DNA of 64,000 nt. It comes from Prorocentrum cordatum. Taxonomy: Eukaryota > Sar > Dinophyceae > Prorocentrales > Prorocentraceae. The stretch is taken from the NCBI GenBank assembly GCA_963575745.1, contig CAUYUJ010014561.1:77001-141000 (forward strand), in the 5' to 3' direction. The notes under the pieces were generated by a model that was not told where the DNA came from, did no database searches, and worked only from the letters and a program-made list of their open reading frames with translations. This document shows, in pieces, positions 40,830-49,351 of this stretch (positions within the stretch are counted from its first letter, which is position 1; each line of letters opens with the position of its first letter). The position numbers and the translations under genes are program-made.

Positions 40830-41473
40830 CCAACGTCAGGACCCCCCTTCTGAGAATCGCGGTGGGGGAAGCGGGTCCTGAGGGAAACGCGTACCGAGGT
40901 TTTCTGTCGCCGTTTGCGGGGCTTCGGGGCCCTTCACGGGCCCTGGGATTGGCAGAAAACGGCTCAGGATGATTTTCTCGCTCTGGGGAAGGCCCCAGGG
41001 TCCCCCCCATGCTACGAGAAGCCTCCAGCGCTCCAGAGCGCTCTGAGAGCGTCCCCTGAACGCTCTGGAACGATGCACCCCAGTCCCAGTCCCGCCCGAC
41101 TGGCATTCCCAGACCCTTCTACTTCAAGGTGCCACCCACCTGGGAGCCACTCAGGTTCGTGCCAGTTGCCTTCTGGCTTCGGAGAAGGCTCTGTTGAGTC
41201 GAATGATGGTTTGACTGAATCTCCGGGTTCTAGCTGCACAGCTCTCCAGTACATCATACGGTCGGGCAGGGTCGAGAGCATCAGTCTGCAGCCTCGAGGG
41301 CGCCGAGATCAGCCTTCGAAGTGTGCTCGAGAAAAAATCCTTGAGGGCGCCGAGATGCACTCGAACAAATAGTTCCTCGAGGGCGCCGAGATCAGCCTTC
41401 GAGGTGAACTCGGAAAACGTAGCTTTGAGCTGCACCTGCTCTGCCCGAGAGCCTCTCGGCAGGCCAGGGTCAG

Positions 41474-41954
41474 GTCGGGCATGTCATCCTCCAGGCAGAG
41501 CTTGGACGAAAAATGAAAGGTTCAAAACATCATCAGCAATGGTCACAAAAAACGCCCCCTGATCATGTCTTGACTACAGTCGGCCCGGATTAGTAGGTCG
41601 ACCCTGCCAAATCGAGGGTACCCTCGTGTCCTGTGTCTCGCGACCCATGTCTCCTACATTCCTGTGGCAACGTGGCCCTCGGAAGGGTCTTGTGTCCTCT
41701 CGCGTGTCCTGTCCAATCAAGTCCGACTGTACACGCCGGTCGTTGCAAGTAGGTACTTTAGGATTCCCAGAACCCAATCCACTTCAAGCGCCCTCCTACT
41801 TCAAGAATCGACATGCTTCTGCTGTGTTTTGTTATTCTCTGGGAGGGCCTGGACCCAATCCACTTTATCCGCCTTCCTACCTCATGTTTTTTGCCTACTT
41901 CTTCCGCCCGACGAGTACTCCTGAACACTCCTCCTGTGGAGGGCCACGCCCGAC
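41474..41954. mobile_element. MITE-like element, family A copy 8, carrying a nested family E element
   Basis: The left end is GTCGGGCATGTCATCCTCCA. The right end is CTCCTGTGGAGGGCCACGCC followed by CGAC. The span is 481 bp rather than ~150 because a complete family E element (41732-41917) and a further ~120 bp lie inside. Core words CATCATCAGCAATGGTCACA and CTGATCATGTCTTGACTACA. Confidence 0.65.
41732..41917. mobile_element. MITE-like element, family E copy 2 (nested)
   Basis: ACGCCGGTCGTTGCAAGTAG on the left, CCTACTTCTTCCGCCCGACG on the right. The core has AGGATTCCCAGAACCCAATC and CCACTTCAAGCGCCCTCCTA, shared with copies 1 and 3. Confidence 0.72.
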
Positions 41955-42042
41955 TTCAGGCCAGGGGCCCGTTTGCTGCCCCCCCCCTGTCGTCCGCCCC
42001 AAGCGGAGCGCCCTCGGCTGCCGACAGGCCTGGGTGCCTCCA

Positions 42043-42257
42043 GGCCTCCCAGATGGGGCCCAAGCAGGTGGGGTCGAAGGACCACGCCGCATCGCCGATG
42101 CATCCGCGATGCATCCGCGATGCATCCGCGATGCGGCTCGACGAGGAGCCCGATGTTCTGCACGTCGACGTCGAGGATGCATCACCGACGCCGGCGATGC
42201 TTCGGCGGTGCGGCGCGATGCTCCGACCCCGCCGGCTCGGACCCCACTTGGGAGGCC
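42043..42257. mobile_element. MITE-like element, family B copy 2
   Basis: GGCCTCCCAGATGGGGCCCA left; GCTCGGACCCCACTTGGGAG followed by GCC right. The interior has three GATGCATCCGC repeats. It is followed after 10 bp by family C copy 2. Confidence 0.78.
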
Positions 42258-42267
42258 TCTAGTAGGA

Positions 42268-42460
42268 GAACGAACAATGTCATAAGCATACAAACTCTGA
42301 GGTCCGTGCGGATTTCTCGGATCGGCACTGGAGCCCCCTGGCGGCGCCTCTGGCGCCGCCCCTGGCGCGCTCCGCGCGCCAAGGAGGCGGAGTCCAACGC
42401 CGATCCGAGAAATCTGCGCGGACCTCCAAGTCTTCCTGTTCATGTCATTGCTTGTTTCCC
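42268..42460. mobile_element. MITE-like element, family C copy 2
   Basis: The left end GAACGAACAATGTCATAAGC, then GAGGTCCGTGCGGATTTCTC, pairs with GAGAAATCTGCGCGGACCTC, then CATGTCATTGCTTGTTTCCC. The core holds CTGGCGGCGCCTCTGGCGCC. 193 bp. Confidence 0.78.
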
Positions 42461-42600
42461 TATCCAGTGCCGGAGGCGAGCCTCGGGGCGCGCAGCGCGC
42501 GCGCGCGGGCGGGACAGCGCGCGTAGCGGGGCCCGCGGGCCGCGCCGCGCCGCGCCGCGCCGCGCGGCCGAGGCTGGCCGCCCAGGCGCCCCCGCCCCAG

Positions 42601-42656
42601 GGGGCATGTCCGAGCAGGAGCCGCCGCTGCCGCGGCGGTGGAGCACGGACGCGCAG
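42601..42656 (+). CDS. candidate exon (MSEQEPPLPRRW...)
   Basis: After a C-rich CCCCGCCCCAG acceptor the frame reads GMSEQEPPLPRRWSTDAQ and meets GTGATG, a GT donor, at 42657. An ATG lies inside. It could be a start exon or chance. No family recognised. Upstream 42470-42600 is CG-repeat rich. Confidence 0.2.
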
Positions 42657-42741
42657 GTGATGCAGGCGATGGGTTTTCCCTTACTCCTCCTCACTCCGCC
42701 TCACTCCTCCTCCTCCTCCTCCTCCTCCTCCTCCTCCTCCT

Positions 42742-44349
42742 AAGGCCGGCTTCACGATTGAAGCTAAAGCTCAAGTTGCCTACTTAGGCACCGACCTGGG
42801 CGGAGGCAGACGCATGGCCAGAGCTATTCGACGGCAAAGGTTGGCAAAATCGGCATTGATGAGTGCAAAGATAGCAAGATTCACCAAAGTTTCGCGGAAG
42901 TATAACATCATGAAACGACTCGAACGTCAAGGGTCACAAGCTGCAGGAGCCTATGCCCATCAAATCCATGGGGCCTTTGGCTATGCGATCACGGCCTTCA
43001 GAAGGAGATTGGGCCATGCAAGTGCAGCAGCTTCTACTGGTAGATGTTTGACGACGCTCCTGGCCCTTCAAGGGCCCACAGGGGATCCAGGCGTCAAGAT
43101 GGCAAGTGACTGCCTTCAGCTATGGTTCCGTATGTGGGCCCATGAGGCGTCGCACCTCAGAGCGGCCATCAGACTTGCATGGCCAAAGGTGGTGTCCAAG
43201 TTCCAGCAGCTGGACCCAGCCCAGAGGCCTAGACACATTCGTGGGCCCATGGGCGCGGTCATCTGCTACCTGCTGGAGACAGGATGGACGCCCACATCCG
43301 CTGAGTCGTGGGATCGCCCTGCAGGTCCTGATGGCAACGTCATCGAGTGGAACTTTCCAGAGAGCATCTTTATTGAGCAGAAAGGAGTTGATTTATCTAG
43401 AGACCTTGTGCGTGAGTTTCAGGAAGATAGATCCAGAATGTTGTGGGAAAAAGCAAGCTCTCACTTCTGCGGTGGAGGAGCTGAACACGGGGTAGACATG
43501 TCGTCGTATATCAGCCTCATTCGCCAACTTCGTGACGTTCCGCACGGCCACAGATTGGCAGAGCTAATGACAGCAGTCGCCACAGGCGGCACCTGGCCGC
43601 GAGACAGGCGAGTACAGCAGAAGCCAGGAGTCTGCTCGCCTCTCTGCCAGCGGTGCCGCCAAGCACGTGAGACCCCGTTTCACAGAGTTTGGGCCTGCCC
43701 CGAAAACCGAGGGTCCCTGGCCTACGAAAAATCTGAAGAGTTTGTGCCCGAGGCTTACTCCCAATGGGAGTCGGCCGAGTGTTTTTGGTTGCGGGGCCTT
43801 TTACCTAGCTCTTGGGTTGAGGCCCCCCCGCCTGTCATGTCTGACGACTGGCGCTGCTCAGGAACTTTTAGCGAATTAGCCAAAGGTGTAGATGGACAGG
43901 GTTCACAAGAACACCCCCTCCATTTTTTCGGGGACGCTAGCGGGGGCCCTGAGTCGGCCTGTCCTCGTCTCAGAAGAGTTGGAGTAGGATTGGTTTTAGC
44001 TGCCGAACCAGCCGCAAACGATGAATTTAGGACACTAGCAACTGTAGAAGGGCCTCTTTCAGGGCACCGTCAGGTTGTTGGCAGGGGAGAACTCACTGCC
44101 CTGTGGCTAGCCCTGTATGTAAGTTCTGGGTACATAGTTTTCGTGTCCGATAATTTCAATGTGGTAGACGGCTGGTATTCGAATCGATTTGAGTCGCCTT
44201 CAGGAGAAGAGGCGGACCTCTGGGCTAAAATCGGCCGCGAGGTAAAGCTCAGAGGTAAAGAGAAGGTTTTAGTTTTATTTATAAACTCACATCTGTCTGG
44301 TGCTGACGTTTTCCATCAACGTTTTCCCGAATGGATGATTGTAGGCTAA
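42742..44349 (+). pseudogene. non-LTR (LINE-type) retrotransposon pol, 3' part, frameshifted
   Basis: A 5'-truncated pol of a LINE-type element, which copies its RNA at a nicked target. The frame starts at a (TCC)n junction with KAGFTIEAKAQVAYLGTDLG. The YLGTDLGGG motif is typical of the end of the RT palm/thumb (xLGxxxxxxG). Counting from Met 42814: the thumb/linker covers 1-260; a zinc knuckle follows, with Cys274, Cys278, Cys281, then HRVWAC (Cys295). RNase H comes next with FFGDASGG (Asp374), GRGELTAL (Glu426) and VSDNFNVVDGW (Asp446). The last Asp is only found in the next frame, so the stop TAA at 44347-44349 results from a frameshift at about 44342-44345. The catalytic RT core (FxDD) is missing. 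Codon use is less GC-biased than in the adjacent copia element. Confidence 0.85.
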
Positions 44350-45019
44350 CGCAGCTGACGCTATTGCAGAAATAGCCGCCACCCGTTTGCGCGTTGACGA
44401 ACAAACCAGAGCTCGTATCCATCGGCACGAAAGGCGAGCCTTCTTAGTTCGCCATCGCTTGCTTCGTGCCAACTTAGATGCAATCGAAAACGAGAGAGCT
44501 CTTGGAAATGTTGTGAAAAAGAAAGAGGCCGTCAAGGCCCCTGCACCTCCTGGTCCGTTGCAAGTTTCAGTTTTCACCAGCGGCCATCAGCTGACAGAGA
44601 ACGGCCGAGGGTGCACGCGCTGTCGAGGGTCTGCCACGCAAGCTTGTGTCGTAGCGTGGAGACAATCGCCATGTTTTGAATTAATACCGCTCGGAGGAAT
44701 TTATTTTTCCCTTCCCCAGGGGGCTCGTCTGCACTTGGCTGGGGGGTGGGTAGACAACAGCCATTGTCTCCGCTACCATTCAGGACTTAACCTTTGGTTC
44801 TGTATGTGTTGCGGCCACTACGGCCAGTCCAAGAAGGGCCAATTGCACAGTATATGCAGTAAGCCTTCTGTCCCAACCCCTCACTGTCAAGAATATTTAT
44901 CAAGAATCCAGGCCCATCAGTGGCCTAAGGTTCTTAGTAAGGCAGAGAAAGCTGCCCGCCTCAGGAATGCGAGTGTCGGCGAGGGACCTACAGAGGGTTG
45001 TGCGGGGTCCCCAGGGTGA
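44345..45019 (+). pseudogene. non-LTR retrotransposon pol, C-terminal continuation
   Basis: Continues the preceding ORF in the +2 frame. ANAADAIAEIAATRLR supplies the final RNase H Asp (codon 44357-44359). A basic helical region (RIHRHERRAFLVRHRLLRAN) follows, then Cys-rich motifs: CTRCRGSATQAC, and WFCMCCGHYGQSKKGQ with a later IC. These are probably C-terminal zinc-binding modules. The frame ends GCAGSPG and TGA at 45017-45019, directly before a (GGA)-rich stretch. No poly(A) tail or clear target-site duplication is visible; the element is bounded by microsatellite on both sides. Confidence 0.75.
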
Positions 45020-45184
45020 GGAGGAGAAGGAGGAGGAGCGGCGAGCGCGGCGCCTCTCTCGCGCCCGCGCGTGCGGCCGCCCCCTTCAACAACCTCAACA
45101 CCAAGGACCGCCGCCCCCCTTCCCCTGCCCCTTTTCCCATGTCCTTGATCTTGACTCGCTTAGCGATTGCCTCACTCACTCACT

Positions 45185-45541
45185 CCTCCCTCCTCCCCCT
45201 CCTCCTCCTCCTCCTCCTCCTCCTCCCTCTCCTCCTCCTCCCTCCTCCTCCTCCTCCTCCTCCTCCTCCTCCCTCCTCCTCCTCCTCCTCCTCCTCCCCC
45301 TCCTCCTCCCCACCTTCTCTACCCTCCTCCTCTTCTTCCTGCCTCCGTCCCCCCCCCTTTCCTCCTCCTCCCCCCCCCCCCCCCCTTCCTCCTCCTCCTC
45401 CTCCTCCTCCTCCTCCTCCTCCTCCTCCTCCTCCTCCTCCTCCTCCTCCTCCTCCTCCTCCTCCTCCTCCTCCTCCTCCTCCTCCTCCTCCTCCTCCTCC
45501 TCCTCCTCCTCCTCCTCCTCCTCCTCCTCCTCCCCCTCCTC
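45185..45541 (+). repeat. (TCC)n microsatellite, left flank of the copia insertion
   Basis: About 350 bp of TCC with CCC/TTCC breaks, becoming pure TCC for the last ~150 bp. The same (TCC)n resumes immediately after the 3' LTR at 53600, so the copia element sits inside one original microsatellite. The 5 bp before the 5' LTR (TCCTC, 45537-45541) equal the 5 bp after the 3' LTR (53600-53604). This fits a target-site duplication, though within a repeat it is weak evidence. Confidence 0.95.
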
Positions 45542-45693
45542 TGTTGAATTTCATCTGCGATCATCCCTTTTCCCAGCCTGCCCCTGCCGCTGCCTCCCTC
45601 TCCCGATCAGGCCGCTGACATTTGGTTCGCAGAGCTCTTGAGTTTACGGCGCAGAAAACCAGAAACGATCGCGGGTGGCGGCCCGCTACTTGA
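45542..45693 (+). repeat. copia 5' LTR (152 bp)
   Basis: Starts TGTTGAATTTCATCTGCGAT and ends CGGCCCGCTACTTGA. The match to 53448-53599 is gap-free. Ends are TG...GA rather than the usual TG...CA. Borders were set by the TG start, the abutting TGG of the primer-binding site, and equal length in both copies. Very short for a copia LTR, as is common in algae. No TATA box is visible. Confidence 0.9.
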
Positions 45694-45713
45694 TGGTAGC
45701 GGAGCTGGCCGAC
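45694..45713 (+). promoter_or_regulatory. copia primer-binding site
   Basis: TGGTAGCGGAGCTGGCCGAC starts directly at the LTR end. TGG complements the CCA tail of a tRNA, and TGGTAGCG... resembles the initiator-Met tRNA complement used by many Ty1/copia elements. The match beyond the first ~8 bases cannot be confirmed without the host tRNA. 45714-45980 is the untranslated leader. Confidence 0.65.
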
Positions 45714-45980
45714 TCGCCCCGGCCAGCTCCCGCCTCCGCTGCGGTCGCGCGGAGGTCTGCTTGGCGCGCCCCGTGGCGGGGGCTGCGCGCCAGCCTGCAG
45801 GGAGCAGGCTGGCATCCACGGCGCGGGGATTGGCGTACCCGCACGAGCTGGACTACCTGGGCGGTGTCTGGAGACCCGGCAGCCGCGCGGCCTCGCGCGG
45901 TGTGCAGCAGTTCCACTGCGACTCCCATCACATCTTCCGGCAGCCGTGCAGCAAGCACGGTGTGCAACAGTTCTGAGACC

Positions 45981-46592
45981 ATGTCAAGGGCATCGAAGCT
46001 GGAGCTCGAGAAGGACATCCCGCTCTACGACGGCGATCCTGCACTCTTCGAGGAATATCAAGATCGAGCTCGTGACGCCTTCTACGGGCGCATGGGCGAC
46101 GAGAAGCAGATAGCGACGCCCACCAACCTCAGGAACGGCCTCTCCGGCACCGCCTACGACGCGGTCCGGTCGCTCACGCATCAGCAGCTGCTCACCTTCG
46201 AGCTGGAGACCGTCGAGGCCGGCGGCAAGGGCGGCGGCAGCTACGAGAAGAAGGCGACTACCGACGGACTGGAGTTGTTGCTGACCACCCTAGGCGAGTC
46301 CGTGCTGAAGGAGAGACCCGCTCGTGCAGCTGAGTTGTTCGATGGCGCGCTGTACGACAAGTCGGTATGGAGGTCCCCTGGAGAGAGCATGCAGGAGTAT
46401 ATCACCAGGCGCTCGAAGGCGTTCGACGTCCTCAAGAAGGTCAGCGAGGAGACGAGTATCAGCAACGACTTGCAGGCCCACTTGCTGCTGAAGTTCTCCG
46501 GACTCGAGAAGTCCGACCATGCTAGCATAATCAGCAGCGCGGGCAACAAGTACGACGCGGACGCACGAGCGCGAGTGGAAAGGCAAGAGTGA
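45981..46592 (+). pseudogene. gag: copia gag, N-terminal part
   Basis: Starts at an ATG in good context (GAGACCATGTC) and encodes MSRASKLELEKDIPLYDGDP and onward. The DGDPALFEEYQDRARDAF and GESMQEYITRRSKAFDVLKK segments are typical of copia Gag (UBN2-type helical capsid domain: YxG...W...VxxF...LxxxG...). The protein forms the particle that packages the RNA. The frame runs into a stop at 46590-46592. The natural continuation is in the +1 frame from about 46555, so a one-base indel separates it from its basic C-terminus and zinc knuckle. The open frame upstream of 45981 (from 45675) is leader sequence. Confidence 0.8.
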
Positions 46593-49116
46593 CCAGAGGC
46601 CGGGCCCGCGGCCACAGCGGTTCGGCCAACGACGGCAGCATCACGGGCACCATCAGCACAAGTCGGCGTGGCAGGCCGGCATCGATGAGGGTGGAGAATA
46701 CGAAGACGAAGACGCCGCCTCGAACAGCCAGGGCGCCCAGTCCCTCAACGAGGACGACGCGTACGAGAACTACCTTGGCGAGGACGAGGCGACGCTCGAC
46801 GAGATAGAGCAGATGGACGACGAGGCGCTCGAGAGTTTCGCGGCCATCATCCAGCACAAGCAGAAGTTCCACGGCAAGGGCGGCGGTCGAGGACGTAGTC
46901 GAGGACGCGGTCGCGGATATCGATCGCAGTCAGCGGCGAGCTCGAGGGGCAGGCCGGCGGCCCGTGGCAAGGGCAGCCCAGGCGAGAACCCCGAGCGGCG
47001 AGCTCGCATCGACAAGCTGAGGAAGACGACACACTGCGCGAGTTGTGGACAGATCAGACATTGGCACGGAGATGCGAATTGCCCGTGCCCGAAGTCATCG
47101 AGATCATCGCAACCCCACTCGGACAGGCCGAAGGCCAGCTACTTCAGCGTGACGGACTACAGCGGCGACGTCAAGAGCGCGTACGTCACCTCGGCTACCG
47201 GCCTGGGAGCTCGACCCAAGGCTCGACCCAAGGCGAAGCCGAAGCCGAAGGCGGATCCGAGGACGATGACGATTGACATCGCGTACGATCCGCCACTGAG
47301 ACGGAGCCATCCGCCATTGTCCGTCATGAGCGCACCCTGCGAGCACGCCCTCAACGCGGACCCGAGGCTCTTCAAGGGCGCCAGCGGGATCGCGCGCTAC
47401 CTGACGTGCCACATGCGCGACGAGAACGGCATCCACGTCACCAAGGCCTATCGGCTTGGATCTGGACGAAAGGATGGGCAGGGACTCTGGAGCTTCATGA
47501 TGTGCTCGCTGCTCTTCACGCCGAGAGGGCAAAGGTTCTGCGACGGGCACCGGACAACGCAACAGTCGGCAACAAGGCTGGGGCAGCAGCCGCGTCCCGT
47601 CCAGGGTGGCTCTGGAGGGGCGAGTTCGTCGAGATCGGCAGCGCCGAGGACCCGGCGCGCGGCGGAGGAGATCGAGGTCCCCGAGCCCGACCTGGAGGAG
47701 GAGCTCGAGGACGGCGGCGAGGCCGTGGACCCCGACGCGGAGGCCGAGGGGCACGAGGCGGAGGACGACGAGGTCTACGTGGCGTACCTGGCGGACTTCG
47801 ACCAGGACGTGGACGGCCTCCACGTCGAGGACCCGCCGAAGGGCATCGAGAAGACCAACGCGGGCAAGTACTCAGGCTTCACGTTCGCCGAGTTCGCCGA
47901 GAGTACGTCCGCGGTGGCCTACGGCGTCAACATCCTTCAGAGGTCCATGGGCCAGGAGGCGCCGGGCCGCAAGCTCAGGCTCGACCGGCGTCGGCTCGCG
48001 TGGAACCTGATCTGGCTCTCTGCGATCGGCGAGTGGAGCGCGGACAGCGCCCCCGAGGCGCAGCAGGAGCAGAGTGGCGGCGCGCTGGGCTTCAAGGTCC
48101 TGATGATCGACCCCGTGCCCGACGAGGTCGACGCGTGCGCTACGAGAAGGAAGGATCCACCGGGAGCGGCAGTCCTGGACACGGCGTGCCAGGCTACGAT
48201 GCACGGCAAGCCCTGGAGGATCAGCTACGAGCAGGCCTTGCACGAGAAGAGCTCGAAGACGGACCCGCGCTCCAAGAACACTCCCTTTCGAGGCGTCGGT
48301 GGAGGAGCTAAGTCGGACACGGTGTACAACATGCCCGCAGGGATCGGCGGCCAGCCGTTCGCGCTGGAGTCGGCGGGGCTCGACCAGGACGCCCCCCTGC
48401 TCATCAGCCGAGGCTCGCAGCAGAGGCTCGGCACCGTGATCGACGTTGACAAGAAGATCGCGGACTTCACCGAGCCCGGCGTGCACGGTTACAAGCGTAT
48501 CGGCACGGCGCGCGGTCACCTCGGAGTCAATTTGCTGGACTTCCCGGACTCGAGCGTCTTCGGCGAGGAGTTCCAGGAGTTTCTGCCTGAGGACGGGCAG
48601 GACGGCGACGGCATCCAGACGGGCTGCATCGACTCCTCGGAGGTGCTGGCCACGTACGCGCTGGAGCGGACCCACCACGAGCCCATCGAGGAGGTCTTCG
48701 ATGATCCCAAGAAAATAGACTGGGGCGAGGACGAGTCCATGAGGATGGCGAGCTCGAGGCGCGCGCAGAAGGTTCTGGCCATGCACGAGGACCTGATGAC
48801 CGCGGAGGCGACCACCATGGAGGTGATGGCCGGCACTACGGTGAGGAGGAGGCGCCTGCCGAGGGGCAAGACGCTGATCAAGCAGATCTTCTGCGGTCAG
48901 TTCGGCCTCACCCTGCTCGCGACGGCCACGTACGGCTACAACTGCGGCCAGCCCCTGGACATCTCCGACGGCTGGGACGGCGCTACGCGGAAGGGCAGGC
49001 AGTTCGCTCGCTACCAGTCGCTGGAGGAGGACCCTTACATGACGGTGCGGCCCGTGGGGGGACTGGGGACGCTGCAACAAGGCCGAGGGCGGCGCTGCGG
49101 CGGCGATCGTCTATGA
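46555..49116 (+). pseudogene. pol: copia gag C-terminus, zinc knuckle and protease
   Basis: The frame is open from 46555; the first ATG is at 46813, and numbers below count from it. There is an acidic linker (GEYEDEDAAS, DEIEQMDDEAL), then a Gly/Arg-rich GGGRGRSRGRGRGY region. A CCHC-like zinc knuckle CASCGQIRHWHGDANC lies at residues 75-90, with the spacing CX2CX4HX6C typical of algal copia. Then comes a long acidic region. The aspartic protease has VLDTACQ (catalytic Asp456, the D-T/S-G/A motif), with a later hydrophobic LGVNLLDF that may be the second beta element. The frame stops TGA at 49114-49116, after a shift near 49043 into the +2 frame. Confidence 0.8.
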
Positions 49117-49351
49117 GGCACAGGAGGCAACGAGACCGCTACTGGCCTTGGCGGACCAGATGGTGGTGGACCGCGTGAGCCGCGGCAGGCACGCGCTGCT
49201 GGAGCAGCCTCTCGGCTCCAGCGCCAACAACGAGCCCGAGATGAAGAGGACCAGGGAGCTCGTCGAGAAGGGTGTGCTGTTTGAGCGCACTACAAGCCGA
49301 AGCGGTTCCTCACCACGGCGGTCGCGGTCTACGAGGCGCTGCGCGACCTGA
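49043..49351 (+). pseudogene. pol: copia pol, CGPWG domain segment in the +2 frame
   Basis: Bridges protease and integrase in frame 2. From 49046 it reads CGPWGDWGRCNKAEGGAAAA, then RPLLALADQMVVDRVSRGRH, then ALLEQPLGSS, EMKRTRELVEKGVLFER. The frame is useful only to about 49284, after which frame 1 resumes. This ~85-residue part is not a standard copia domain. Its Cys/Pro/Trp motif and the hALxEQP motif look like a conserved module, and its function is unknown to me. A TGA at 49040-49042 closes this frame upstream, so the switch is within a few bases. Confidence 0.7.

Noticed and set aside
45675-45980. N-terminal extension of the copia gag frame upstream of the ATG at 45981
   Set aside because: It begins inside the LTR and primer-binding region, has no ATG and no Gag similarity, and the ATG at 45981 has a good context; treated as leader.
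46847-49080. Long - strand frames opposite the copia pol (for example 47872-49080 and 49111-50076)
   Set aside because: Antisense shadows created by the high GC third positions of the real + strand frame.
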